A DNA stretch of 64,000 nucleotides. It comes from Elysia chlorotica. Lineage: Eukaryota; Mollusca; Gastropoda; Plakobranchidae. Within the stretch, counting starts at the first letter, position 1; each line of letters opens with the position of its first letter. A program made the translations under genes and the position numbers. The DNA is taken from the NCBI GenBank assembly GCA_003991915.1, contig RQTK01000113.1, positions 674,496 to 738,495 of the forward strand, read 5' to 3'. Below are positions 43,225-51,522 of this stretch, in pieces. The notes under the pieces are model-generated. The model was given only the letters and a program-made list of their open reading frames with translations. It did no database searches and was not told the DNA's origin.

Positions 43225-43826
43225 AACACCCATTTACATGTGTCATTGCTGGACCTACGGGATGTGGGAAAACAGTGTTTGTTTCAAAATTAATTCATCA
43301 TATAAAAGAATTGATTGATCCTGTTCCTGATGAAATCATTTGGTGTTACGGCGAGTGGCAACGTGGGTATGAGTCCTTATCAGGTCGTGTTCATTTTAAA
43401 GAAGGGCTCCCAGATACCACTGAATTCCGTGATTCAAAACGAAGACTTATTATAATCGATGATTTAATGAATGAAGCTGACCAAAGGGTTGGGAATATGT
43501 TTACTAAGGGGAGTCATCATACAGATAGTAGTATTATTCATATCGTTCAAAATTTGTTTTCCAAAAATAAAGAACAGCGCACAATCACCTTAAACAGTCA
43601 CTATCTCGTTATATTTAAAAACCCACGTGATGTCTCACAGATTATTCACCTCGCTAGACAAATGTACCCGGGTAACACAAATTATTTAAAATCTGCATTT
43701 AAAGACGCTACATCTGTTCCCCATGGTTATTTGTTAGTTGATCTCAAACAAGCAACTAATGATAAATTCAGGTTGAGGACGAATATTTTTCCTAATGAAC
43801 GACAATACGTTTATATTCAAAGTTAA
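43209..43826 (+). CDS. ATP: Packaging ATPase, FtsK/HerA (A32-like) family
   Basis: Genome-packaging motor of Polintons and adintoviruses, predicted to pump DNA into the capsid. 205 residues. Walker A is GPTGCGKT (15-22). Walker B is RRLIIIDDLM with the acidic pair at 84-85. A downstream conserved region holds SSIIHIVQNLF (about 106-116) and an arginine-finger-like ARQMYPGN, as in the A32 clan of nucleocytoplasmic large DNA viruses. The length is normal for Polinton ATPases. It heads the compact capsid cluster: the next gene begins two bases after its stop. The ATG lies in the right arm of an inverted repeat; no upstream in-frame ATG competes. Confidence 0.93.
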   Translation: MDVRLKHPFTCVIAGPTGCGKTVFVSKLIHHIKELIDPVPDEIIWCYGEWQRGYESLSGRVHFKEGLPDTTEFRDSKRRLIIIDDLMNEADQRVGNMFTKGSHHTDSSIIHIVQNLFSKNKEQRTITLNSHYLVIFKNPRDVSQIIHLARQMYPGNTNYLKSAFKDATSVPHGYLLVDLKQATNDKFRLRTNIFPNERQYVYIQS

Positions 43827-43828
43827 TT

Positions 43829-44149
43829 ATGTCTAAAAAATTAAGAAAAAATATTACTTTATTAAAATTACTCTCTAAAGCTAATGCACCCACTGCTAAA
43901 GGAATTATTAAAGCTGCAGAACAAGATTTTATTGATGCACTTTGTGAGTGTTGTTTAAACGTGTTAAAAGGGAAAGTTCCACTTTCCCACACTCAAAAGA
44001 GAAAATTGACCCCGTTCAAGTCCACGCTCCGAGGTCTCAGTTTGAAACAGAAACCTATTCGACAAAGGAAAGCTTTGTTACAGAAAGGTGGGTTTATTCA
44101 AGCGCTACTACCACCGATTCTGGGTATCCTAGGCTCCCTACTAGGGTGA
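43829..44149 (+). CDS. Small basic virion protein with hydrophobic C-terminus
   Basis: 106 residues, highly basic (MSKKLRKN; HTQKRKL; KQKPIRQRK), with a conserved central CECCLNVLKGKVPLS block and a hydrophobic glycine-rich C-terminus (GFIQALLPPILGILGSLLG). Proteins of this form recur next to the ATPase in animal Polintons and adintoviruses and are usually regarded as virion components, possibly core or membrane-active like adenovirus pVI. That assignment is by family resemblance. It lies two bases after the ATPase stop and three bases before the next ATG. Confidence 0.75.
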   Translation: MSKKLRKNITLLKLLSKANAPTAKGIIKAAEQDFIDALCECCLNVLKGKVPLSHTQKRKLTPFKSTLRGLSLKQKPIRQRKALLQKGGFIQALLPPILGILGSLLG

Positions 44150-44152
44150 GGT

Positions 44153-44869
44153 ATGGCGAAAAAAATGGTCCTCGTCGACCCACACATGCTAGAATTTATG
44201 ATTTCTAAGACGAAAGACCCTTTGAGTGATCCTCTATCAAAGGCCACATCCTCACTTGATGACGATCTCAGTGCACTTCTGCGTGATGAAAAGGGAGCTG
44301 ATTCGGAGAGATTACTTGAGTATCAACAGCTGCTACAGCGTTACCTACACAGACACAATCAATTAAAAAACAGACCACTCGGAAAGGTAACGCTCTCTTC
44401 AACTAGTACAGAGAATGCGGTGAATGATAATTATTACGAAAACAAGTCGAGGCAGGAACAACGTGTGTTGGAAAGTGTTCCATCAACAATGAGAAAGAAG
44501 GCTAAATTACTTCTAGATCATTTAAAAGATGCCCCCGGTGTTGGATGGAATGAACAAAGTGAACTAGTGGTTCGTGGAAAACCTATATCTGGAACAAATA
44601 TAGCAGATCTAGTAAATGACGTTTTACGACAAAGGAAACATGTGGCTTCACCGCACGGATGGGAAAGCTTTGCGGAGGTTTTAAATGATATAAATACACC
44701 TAGAGAATTAATAGGTCATCAAGCGCGTTGGGATTGGATGAAACAAGAAGGTAAAAAAGAACGTGTGTCAACTGATGATTCAAAACAGGTACAGAGCTCG
44801 ATGACGTCGCCGCTCATTTCGAAACGGAAGAGGAGACAGAAAAAGATTCCTAATTGGTTGGAATTTTGA
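44153..44869 (+). CDS. Hypothetical Polinton protein (238 aa)
   Basis: Soluble, charged, probably helical. A predicted coiled segment with LDDDLSALLRDEKGADSERL and YQQLLQRYLHRHNQL (about residues 30-65) is a layout often seen in an uncharacterised protein of animal Polintons at this map position. It ends in a basic tail (KRKRRQKK). The C-terminal half contains VGWNEQSELVVRGKPISGTN, which looks like a small folded domain. It may be a capsid-associated or scaffold protein, but I cannot assign a role. It starts three bases after the previous stop, in the same transcription unit. Confidence 0.7.
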   Translation: MAKKMVLVDPHMLEFMISKTKDPLSDPLSKATSSLDDDLSALLRDEKGADSERLLEYQQLLQRYLHRHNQLKNRPLGKVTLSSTSTENAVNDNYYENKSRQEQRVLESVPSTMRKKAKLLLDHLKDAPGVGWNEQSELVVRGKPISGTNIADLVNDVLRQRKHVASPHGWESFAEVLNDINTPRELIGHQARWDWMKQEGKKERVSTDDSKQVQSSMTSPLISKRKRRQKKIPNWLEF

Positions 44870-44903
44870 TTTATTTATTTATTTTATTTATTTATTCATC
44901 TTG

Positions 44904-45974
44904 ATGGAGTCGAACGCTATAGGTGTTTTAGAGAAAACATATTTCAATCCTGAAAGTTCAGGAAGTTATGGAGGAGTTGATAGACTGAAACGTGCTACAG
45001 GTTTAACCAGAAAAAAAGTTAAGGAGTGGTTAGAATATAAGGATTCTTATACATTACACAAACCAATTCAACGTAAATTTCGTAGGAGAAAAATAATTGT
45101 AGCAGGGATTGATTATCTATGGCAATGTGATTTAATTGATCTTAAATCTTTAAAAAAATATAATCACAATTTTGTATACTTATTGACTTGTATTGATGTC
45201 TTTAGTAAGCATGCATGGGTTTTACCATTACAACGAAAAACTGGGAAAGAACTTACAGAAGCGTTTATGTCTATTTTATCTAACGGTAGAAAACCCCTAC
45301 GTATTCAGTCCGATAAAGGGACAGAGTTTAAAAATAATCATTTCCAACAGTTTTTAAAAGTGAATGGAATTGAGTTTTATGTTTCTGAAAATGATGATAT
45401 AAAAGCTTCAATTGTAGAGAGATTTAATCGAACCCTCAAAGAGAGATTATTTCGCTACATCACAAAAAATGGTACTCGTAAATACATTGATGTTTTACCC
45501 CAGATTGTGAAGTCGTACAATCATTCATATCATAGGAGTATTAAAACTTTTCCCGCGAACGTGTCTTCCTCTAACCAAGAAGAAATATGGCAGAATCTGT
45601 ACGGAGACGTACAACGTTCATCTTCACCACGTCTGAAATTGAACGACCGCGTTCGATTAAGTAAAACTCGCCGCGTGTTTGCGAAGGGATATTTACCCAA
45701 TTGGACCGGAGAGTTATTCACTGTGATAGAAGTGAAACCGACGAATCCGCCAACCTACCGCGTTGAGGACGATAACGGGGAAATAATAAAAGGGACATTT
45801 TATGAACAGGAGTTACAGAAAGTAGGAAAAAAGGATTATTACCGGGTAGAGCAAGTTTTACGTTCGCGCTCATATAAAGGAAAAAAAAAAAAGTATTTAG
45901 TGAAGTGGTATGGTTATCCCGCCACATTTAACTCTTGGGTTACTGAAGACGCTATACGTCATTATCTCGATTAA
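44904..45974 (+). CDS. INT: Retroviral-type integrase with C-terminal chromodomain
   Basis: Inserts the linear element into host DNA. 356 residues from the ATG at 44904; the codon before it is TTG, so the start cannot be one codon earlier. The rve (RNase H-fold) catalytic core shows WQCDLID (first Asp, residue 76), IQSDKGTEF (second Asp, 137) and IVERFNRTLKER (Glu, 172). The second Asp and the Glu are 35 residues apart, as in the D,D-35-E signature. The N-terminal region (about 1-60) has no clear HHCC zinc finger. An SH3-like region lies near 255-300, and the last 45 residues (YRVEQVLRSR, KYLVKWYGYP, SWVTEDAI) form a chromodomain, the 'c-integrase' type that can direct insertion to marked chromatin. 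All catalytic residues are present. Confidence 0.95.
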   Translation: MESNAIGVLEKTYFNPESSGSYGGVDRLKRATGLTRKKVKEWLEYKDSYTLHKPIQRKFRRRKIIVAGIDYLWQCDLIDLKSLKKYNHNFVYLLTCIDVFSKHAWVLPLQRKTGKELTEAFMSILSNGRKPLRIQSDKGTEFKNNHFQQFLKVNGIEFYVSENDDIKASIVERFNRTLKERLFRYITKNGTRKYIDVLPQIVKSYNHSYHRSIKTFPANVSSSNQEEIWQNLYGDVQRSSSPRLKLNDRVRLSKTRRVFAKGYLPNWTGELFTVIEVKPTNPPTYRVEDDNGEIIKGTFYEQELQKVGKKDYYRVEQVLRSRSYKGKKKKYLVKWYGYPATFNSWVTEDAIRHYLD

Positions 45975-45984
45975 ATTAATAACC

Positions 45985-46302
45985 ATGCTAGTGGGGGTTA
46001 ATGAAGAATTAGTTGAAAAAGACATCACTGTAGAAGATAGCATTGATGGAATTGAGGAAAAGGATGATGAGATAGCTACAGGAAAACAAGTATCACTATG
46101 GCGTGTTTTTGGTAGAAAAATTCCTAGCTCTGAAGTTGTATTTGTTTGTCAGATGATCCTTATATATATCACTGTAATTGTTTCTTTATTTAATCTTTCA
46201 CAAGGTAAGGGCCCCGATCATCTTTGGGTTGCGCTTTTATCAAGCTCTATAGGTTATAGTTTACCGAACCCTGTTCTCGATTCAAATCATCTGGAGAAAT
46301 GA
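45985..46302 (+). CDS. Small two-span membrane protein of Polintons
   Basis: 105 residues from ATG 45985, chosen because the longer frame from 45910 would overlap the integrase's chromodomain. An acidic N-terminus (1-32) is followed by a conserved VFGRKIPSSEVVFVCQMILI stretch leading into a transmembrane helix (51-71), a short loop, and a second hydrophobic segment (WVALLSSSIGYSLPNP, 81-96). The 'VFGRK.P.SE..F..Q..LIYI' and 'LW.ALLSS..GY.LPNP' pattern recurs in animal Polinton/adintovirus genomes; its function is unknown. A role in the virion membrane or in release is possible. Its stop overlaps the next ATG by four bases (ATGA). Confidence 0.8.
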   Translation: MLVGVNEELVEKDITVEDSIDGIEEKDDEIATGKQVSLWRVFGRKIPSSEVVFVCQMILIYITVIVSLFNLSQGKGPDHLWVALLSSSIGYSLPNPVLDSNHLEK

Positions 46303-47057
46303 TGAGTTCTTCATTTTATCTAACGTTACCTAGTAACAGTTCTATGGATTTCTTTCCAGAAAATAGACCAGGACGTTATTTTACAAAATTACCACAGACA
46401 TTAGATTTAAATGGTGAATATGAAGTAGGGCTGTCTGAAATCCAGTTTGAAACTACTTATTTAAATGCTGCGAGATCATTTATATCTGTAGGTTTAGCCC
46501 GTCGAGCTGAGGTTGTTATGATTTCTTTTCCTGAGGGTCTTTACGCTTCTAATGACATTTTTATTAAAACTTTAAATCGGCAAATAAAAAGGTATTTTGA
46601 TACTAGAGGAGATGTAGTAGGTGTTAAATTTGGTTACAATAAAATTTCCAAGCGGGTGCACATGAAACTTATCGATGTGAGAAATGTAAATCTCAGTGAT
46701 AATTTACAGCATATTCTCGGTTTTACTGAGACTTGGTTTACGCGGAATGAAGAATACATCGCTGAACGAATCATGGACTTGCATTATAATTTCAGGAATG
46801 TTTTTGTTTACTGCGATATTGTACGGCCTCGAATTGTAGGAGATGTTTTAGTACCTCTCTTGAGAGCTCTACCAGCCTATCGTTCGGGGGATTATATCCA
46901 TCTTAACTTTGAGAAACCTCATTACATTCCTCTTAGCAGGTATCAGATAAGTAGCCTCGAAGTTTTTTTAACCGATTCCACAGGCGATGAAATTTTATTT
47001 AAAAGAGGATACACCGTAGTTACTCTTCATATACGACGAAGGAAACCCGACTATTAA
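46299..47057 (+). CDS. mCP: Minor capsid protein (penton-like, single jelly roll)
   Basis: Predicted to form the pentameric vertex capsomers. 252 residues. The start (FYLTLPSNSSMDFFPENRPG) and the LNGEYEVGLSEIQF segment (about 37-50) are hallmarks of the Polinton penton-like protein described with the major capsid protein in structural surveys of Polintons. The rest is beta-rich with regular hydrophobic alternation, as expected of a jelly roll. Two Mets stand in tandem at the start; either could serve. It overlaps the membrane-protein stop by four bases and ends eight bases before the next gene. Confidence 0.88.
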   Translation: MMSSSFYLTLPSNSSMDFFPENRPGRYFTKLPQTLDLNGEYEVGLSEIQFETTYLNAARSFISVGLARRAEVVMISFPEGLYASNDIFIKTLNRQIKRYFDTRGDVVGVKFGYNKISKRVHMKLIDVRNVNLSDNLQHILGFTETWFTRNEEYIAERIMDLHYNFRNVFVYCDIVRPRIVGDVLVPLLRALPAYRSGDYIHLNFEKPHYIPLSRYQISSLEVFLTDSTGDEILFKRGYTVVTLHIRRRKPDY

Positions 47058-47065
47058 ACATCAAA

Positions 47066-47506
47066 ATGAATCGCTCTAGGATGCCGTATAAATCTAATAG
47101 TGGGTTGTATGAAAACTATTATTTACAACAAGCAGGCCATGGTATACCGGTATTCAGGGGACAAAGAGGGTATGGGTTAGGGAATATTTTAGGAGGGATT
47201 TTTCGTGTAGCAGCTCCTTTGTTAAAACAAGGCGGGAAGGCTTTATTGAGAGAGGGTGCTAGAACAGGTTTAGGAGTTGTGAGCGATGTGATTTCAGGAC
47301 GTTCTATAAAATCATCAGCCCAAAACCGATCGCGTCAAGCTGGTAAGCGATTATTACAGCGCGCTTTGGGTTCGCAAATTAATACGCCATCTAGAAGCAT
47401 TTCATCTAAACCTATAAAACGAACTAATATAGGAAAACGAAATCACACCCATTCTGCTAAGAAACGGAGAAAGACGTCACATGTTAGTGATATTTTTAGC
47501 GCTTAA
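47066..47506 (+). CDS. Virion core protein, adenovirus pX/pVI-like
   Basis: 146 residues, pI clearly basic. The N-terminus has YYLQQAGHGIPVFRG, followed by GYGLGNILGGIFRVAAPLLK (about residues 35-55), the small-residue/hydrophobic motif typical of the pX-like/pVI-like proteins of adintoviruses and Polintons. A long Arg/Lys/Ser-rich tail (60-146), with KRLLQRAL and KKRRKT, should bind DNA or act as a nuclear signal. The GLG-type motif might be an adenain cleavage site, in keeping with the protease gene downstream, but I cannot show this. It lies between the two capsid genes. Confidence 0.8.
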   Translation: MNRSRMPYKSNSGLYENYYLQQAGHGIPVFRGQRGYGLGNILGGIFRVAAPLLKQGGKALLREGARTGLGVVSDVISGRSIKSSAQNRSRQAGKRLLQRALGSQINTPSRSISSKPIKRTNIGKRNHTHSAKKRRKTSHVSDIFSA

Positions 47507-47537
47507 TTGTTTATTGTAAATTCCGGATTCATTCAAT

Positions 47538-48845
47538 ATGTCATTAGTTCACCCGCTGTCCAGTGAGTCTATCAATTCTGGTTTAGATTTATTTTCGTTA
47601 CCACCTACTCAAACTTCGATTGAGTCAGGACAGCTTGTAGAACATTTCCCGCTTGCGGCCCTAACACCAGCTGCCCCGATAGAATTTACTATTCGGGGTT
47701 CTGGTGATGAATATTTGGATCTAAGTAATACATTTCTTCACGTGCGTGCGAAAATTGTGAAAAGTGATGGAGGCAACTTGGAGGCAGATGCTACAGTAGC
47801 ACCAGTGAACTATTGGCTACATAGTTTATTTTCTCAAGTGGATATTACACTGAACGATACACTGATCACGCCTTCTCAAAATACATACCCTTATAGAGCG
47901 TACATTGAGAGCACGCTTAATTATGGTAGGGACGCGAAGACTGGACATTTAACGACAGCTTTATTTTATAGTGATAGTGCAGGTCATTTTGATGAAACCG
48001 CTGGAATAAAAAATATGGGGATGGTGGTGAGGAAAGGACTGACTGTAGGTAGTAAGCTCACAGATATGTATGGTCGACTCCATACAGATATTACAACACA
48101 AGCGCGGTATATGATGAATGGTGTTGATGTTAAGATAAGATTATCCCCATCAAAATACGCTTTCAACTTGATGGGGAGTGATGGTGATGCACCGATTAGT
48201 ATAATTTCACACGCATCTTTGTTTGTGCGAAAGGTTAAATTGAACCCTGCGATAGCGTTAGGACATGCTAAGGCCTTGGAGAAGACATCGGCAAAGTATC
48301 CACTCAATCGAGTATCGACCAAAGTTTTCTCCATCCCGAAAGGGCAGCTGAGTGCAGTGGAGGATAACCTATTCCTAAGTCAATTACCAAAACGATTGGT
48401 TGTTGGCTTGGTAAAGAGCTCCGCGTTTCTAGGTTCCTATACACGAAACCCTTTTAATTTTGAGACGTTTGGTTTAACCTATTTAGCCTTGTCAGTAGAC
48501 GGAAGACACGTTCCAGCAAAACCTCTTACTCCAGATTTGAAAAACGGGTTGCATGCTAGATCGTTCTACAATCAATGTATGGGTGTTGGTCACCATCTAG
48601 AAAATTCAGGTGCCGGTTTATCTTATTCCGATTTTAATAGAGGGTATGGTCTCTTTGTGTTTGATTTATCACCTTCATTATTGGATGGGGATCAGATTGA
48701 ACTTGTGAGAACAGGATCACTAAGATTAGAGCTAAAGTTTTCAGAGGCTTTAAAAGAACCTATTCATACCATCATATACGGGGAGGTTGACTCTGTATTA
48801 GAGATTGATAAGAGTCGTCAAATTTTGACAGATTTTACATTATGA
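47538..48845 (+). CDS. MCP: Major capsid protein (hexon-like, double jelly roll)
   Basis: Forms the trimeric capsomers of the icosahedral shell. 435 residues with no stop or obvious gap. The N-terminus SESINSGLDLFSLPPTQTSI and the following block with IEFTIRGSGDEYLDLSNTFL (about 50-70) are typical of Polinton/adintovirus double-jelly-roll capsid proteins. PVNYWLHSLFSQVDITLND (around 90-110) and YPYRAYIESTLNYG are further conserved blocks. The C-terminal jelly roll includes FNRGYGLFVFDLSPSL and LRLELKFSEAL. The ATG follows a 31-nt gap after the core-protein gene, and the stop overlaps the protease start codon by four bases. Confidence 0.95.
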   Translation: MSLVHPLSSESINSGLDLFSLPPTQTSIESGQLVEHFPLAALTPAAPIEFTIRGSGDEYLDLSNTFLHVRAKIVKSDGGNLEADATVAPVNYWLHSLFSQVDITLNDTLITPSQNTYPYRAYIESTLNYGRDAKTGHLTTALFYSDSAGHFDETAGIKNMGMVVRKGLTVGSKLTDMYGRLHTDITTQARYMMNGVDVKIRLSPSKYAFNLMGSDGDAPISIISHASLFVRKVKLNPAIALGHAKALEKTSAKYPLNRVSTKVFSIPKGQLSAVEDNLFLSQLPKRLVVGLVKSSAFLGSYTRNPFNFETFGLTYLALSVDGRHVPAKPLTPDLKNGLHARSFYNQCMGVGHHLENSGAGLSYSDFNRGYGLFVFDLSPSLLDGDQIELVRTGSLRLELKFSEALKEPIHTIIYGEVDSVLEIDKSRQILTDFTL

Positions 48846-49285
48846 TTGGTGAAGAGATTGCTATCACATTGACTAAAGATATTTACGCTAAACGTGTTTT
48901 TAGAGGGGTATTTCCTAGGGATGTTTTGAATACGATACGAGTGAATCCTCATATACCGAGTGCATATGTGATTAATACCGCTAAGCACAATGAACGTGGG
49001 GAACATTGGGTTGTAGTATGGATGTTCAGAGGTAGAGCGGAGTATTTTGATAGTTATGGTTTAAATGTATTACATCGTGAAATACAAGATTTTATTGATA
49101 AACACTGTACATCATTTAGTTACAATAAAACAACCTTACAGGGAATACTGAGTTTTTCCTGTGGTTATTATGTCATTTATTACGTGAAAAAAAAGGCGAG
49201 GGGTTTTTCTTTAAGAAAATTACTCATTCCATTCCACCCCCTAAAGACTTATGAAAATGATACAAAAATTGTACGTTTGGCTTAG
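48842..49285 (+). CDS. PRO: Adenain-like cysteine protease
   Basis: Ulp1/C5-clan maturation protease, predicted to process virion precursors. 147 residues, short but normal for Polinton proteases. The catalytic set is visible in order: His in GEHWVVVW (55), Asp in EYFDSYG (70), Gln in TLQG (100) and the nucleophile Cys in SFSCGYYVIYYV (107). The N-terminus lacks any extra domain. Translation may depend on the ATGA overlap with the major capsid gene. It is the last member of the compact cluster; the PC4-type gene that follows has its own promoter. Confidence 0.93.
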   Translation: MIGEEIAITLTKDIYAKRVFRGVFPRDVLNTIRVNPHIPSAYVINTAKHNERGEHWVVVWMFRGRAEYFDSYGLNVLHREIQDFIDKHCTSFSYNKTTLQGILSFSCGYYVIYYVKKKARGFSLRKLLIPFHPLKTYENDTKIVRLA

Positions 49286-49326
49286 TAAACACAACCAAGT
49301 TGGAAATTCAAGTTGAGACATGAATT

Positions 49327-49530
49327 TGACGTCATGGCTTGGTGTTTGGTTTTGAGTTGGGGAAGCGGGTGGGGTAGCGTTGAGCGCACGTGCACAACAA
49401 AAGACAGATGGCTCGCACGCTTCGCGGAGTTGGTGACGTCAACGGATGGAATAGCGTTGAGCGCACGCGCACAACACAAGACAGATGAGTCACACGCTTC
49501 GCGGCGTTGGTGATGTTAAAAATACAAAGA
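49327..49530. promoter_or_regulatory. Upstream control region with two CRE sites, an AP-1 site and a 77-bp tandem repeat
   Basis: Perfect TGACGTCA (CRE/ATF) at 49327-49334 and 49434-49441, and TGAGTCA (AP-1) at 49486-49492. A unit beginning 'tagcgttgagcgcacg' is repeated at 49375 and 49452 (77 bp apart); in the second unit the CRE has changed to 'tgatgtta'. The region lies 100-300 bp before the TATA box of the PC4-type gene. It is site-level evidence only; no expression data. Confidence 0.65.
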
Positions 49531-49562
49531 TTTTGATTGGTTTATAAAATTAGTGAGCGCCC

Positions 49563-49570
49563 GTATAAAA
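49563..49570 (+). promoter_or_regulatory. TATA box of the PC4-type gene
   Basis: GTATAAAA at 49563-49570, with a likely start site near 49590-49600. This puts the upstream in-frame ATG at 49537 before the transcript start, and is why ATG 49630 is preferred. Confidence 0.6.
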
Positions 49571-49629
49571 CAGAACACATCAGTGAGTGGACTATTCATT
49601 TATTGAACCTATCGCCCACGGACAGCTCG

Positions 49630-50139
49630 ATGGATCGGCGTTCCACAAATATCAACTGGGACACATCTCCACCACATATGATGTATCCTTTAGGACGAAA
49701 TTTATACCTATGTGTGAAAACTTTTAGGGGAGTCGTTAAGATTCACATTCGGGAATATATGAGCGTCGGTGATAGTAAAGGTGGAAAGGTAGTGCCAACA
49801 CGTAAAGGTGTAACTTTGGACAAGAAACAGTTTGAAAAAGTGATACTTCTACACGGACGTGTGACAAGGGAATACGACCGCCTAAATGACAAAACGGCGG
49901 AAGATTTGAATAAACCGTACGCGGTTTCACCAAATGAGTTAATCAAAAATACACCAAAACTACGACCGCTGTGGCCTACACAAAGACCAGTAGCTATGAA
50001 GTCACGCATGAGGAGGGAGCTGGAGCCAACTTTTGATCAAGATAGCCAACCAGTTTGCGATACAGACATGATAAATGAGAATGACTTTGATGATGAAATA
50101 GACAATGAAAAGGAGAATGCTGGTGTACATCAAAAATAA
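49630..50139 (+). CDS. PC4/Sub1-like ssDNA-binding coactivator domain protein
   Basis: 169 residues from ATG 49630. A longer frame from 49537 begins upstream of the TATA box and is disfavoured. Residues about 19-80 (YPLGRNLYLCVKTFRG, VKIHIREYM, TRKGVTLDKKQFEKVI) have the PC4 pattern: a beta-sheet, the basic KxGxxL-type turn and an amphipathic helix that dimerises. PC4 folds bind single-stranded DNA, so possible roles are replication, where protein priming exposes long single strands, or late transcription. The C-terminus is acidic (NDFDDEIDNEKEN). It has its own promoter with CRE/AP-1 sites, unlike the capsid cluster. Similar PC4 proteins occur in some Polintons. Confidence 0.82.
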   Translation: MDRRSTNINWDTSPPHMMYPLGRNLYLCVKTFRGVVKIHIREYMSVGDSKGGKVVPTRKGVTLDKKQFEKVILLHGRVTREYDRLNDKTAEDLNKPYAVSPNELIKNTPKLRPLWPTQRPVAMKSRMRRELEPTFDQDSQPVCDTDMINENDFDDEIDNEKENAGVHQK

Positions 50140-50462
50140 CGAGTGTGTACCTGGGATTGCGTTGTGACAACGACTCTTCATACTGCTTTATTTAATAATT
50201 ATATCATGTAATATAAATTAATAATCATTTTTAGACATTGTAAATTGTTTGGTATTTTTTTAAAATTATGTATGTATGTTAAATGTATACTATGTAAAAT
50301 TGATGTAAAAAAAAAAGATGTAAAAAATAAACAGACACAAAAAAAGAAAAAAAAGAAAAGAAAAACACACACAAAAAAAAACAAACAAAAAAGAAGAAAA
50401 AAAAATTAACCCCTCCACCAAAAAAAAGAAAATTAAAAAAATACAAAAAATAGGAGGGATCC
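50140..50462. other. A-rich non-coding sequence before the right terminal repeat
   Basis: Low-complexity A/AC-rich tracts. AATAAA-type hexamers (for example 'aaaaaataaacag' near 50325) could end the PC4 transcript. No gene seen. Confidence 0.5.
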
Positions 50463-51368
50463 CTCACAAACAGTTTTCGACCTTGTCGTGGTGTGAGGGC
50501 TTACGTAAGAACGGGGGCTGCTAAACCATTCCTTGGACTGTGATTCTCAGTCGAGTTTAAGCGAGCACCCTCTTTCTTACAAACCAACAGAAAACTGAAT
50601 TGGATGGCGGTAGGGGGAAAATTGGCTTTTATTACAATTTTTAGTATTAGTTCTTGTTTATAGACATACACACTCTCTCTCTCTCAAGACAGATGAACCA
50701 CACCTCCAGCCTAAGGAGACTGCAGAGCCCGGATTGAATTATTGGTCTCAGTAGAGAGCTAAACTGAATTAGGGTTGTTTGCATAATATGACACCCTCGT
50801 TCAGTTTACTTTTTTCCTAGTGATCATTCCAACATTACCACCAGAACGAACATCGACAAGTTGAAACATGTCACACATGGCTATTCTTAGACCATTGCAT
50901 CAGCACTATCATGTCTATTCTTAGACCAGTTGTCTCCTCGTCATCTGTAGGCTCTCATCTTTCATTCAATTCATCCAGTCTACTCACGTATTGATTCCGC
51001 ATGGTGTCCTTTGTCCAGTGTTCCAAGCGATCGGTATGGGTCCCATCATGTTACAGCTCCTTGATCCATCCTCGATGTTGTCACAGTGCTCCATTATACC
51101 AAGATTGACTCATTCTTTGGAAACAATATCAATCAATAACATGATACACTTCTCATTGTCTCGTAAATCATTTGGCCCTCGATGGACTCGGTCCTTAAAG
51201 GGGGGGCAATCCAAAAAAATAAAAAAAAATAAAAAAAATATTTTTTTTTTAATTTTACTCACCCTCACCACTACTCACCCTTATCAGTACTCACCCCGAA
51301 CACTGATCACCCTTAGTGTCTCATATCATTTGTCCAGCGATGGACTCGGTCCTTGATGGGGGCCCCCC

Positions 51369-51415
<47 letters not shown>

Positions 51416-51522
51416 TACTCACCCTTACCCTTACCACTCACCCTTACCACTGCTCATCCTTACCAGTACTCACCCTTACCCTTACCCTTCCGGGGTCTCA
51501 AACTCGCCTCCTTATACTACTC
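50463..51522. repeat. Right terminal inverted repeat of the Polinton
   Basis: About 1060 bp, reverse complement of 32589-33625. It begins 'ctcacaaacagttttcgacc' and ends 'tccttatactact'. It differs from the left copy by poly(A) length (a run of about 40 A near 51370), by sub-repeat number and by scattered substitutions. Confidence 0.93.

Larger units (their letters stand above)
32589..51522. mobile_element. Polinton/Maverick, adintovirus-like integrated element (about 18.9 kb)
   Basis: Bounded by terminal inverted repeats of about 1 kb that start with AG (agtagtat), as is usual for Polintons. It carries the full Polinton core: protein-primed family B polymerase, retroviral-type integrase, A32/FtsK-like packaging ATPase, adenain-like protease, double-jelly-roll major capsid and penton-like minor capsid proteins, plus small virion proteins. 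The polymerase is leftward and the rest rightward. All the rightward genes are open without stops, which points to a young insertion. The polymerase locus is rearranged. Adintoviruses are a proposed animal virus family with this gene set; whether this copy can make particles cannot be judged from sequence. Confidence 0.95.

Noticed and set aside
44904..45974. Integrase as evidence for an LTR retrotransposon or endogenous retrovirus
   Set aside because: No gag, reverse transcriptase or LTRs flank it; capsid, ATPase and polymerase B neighbours and 1-kb inverted termini identify a Polinton.
45910..45984. Longer start for the membrane protein
   Set aside because: It would overlap the integrase chromodomain codons; ATG 45985 gives the usual acidic N-terminus.
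49313..49513. 66-codon frame in the promoter region
   Set aside because: Lies over the CRE-bearing 77-bp tandem repeat; no conserved feature, and an upstream control region explains the sequence better.
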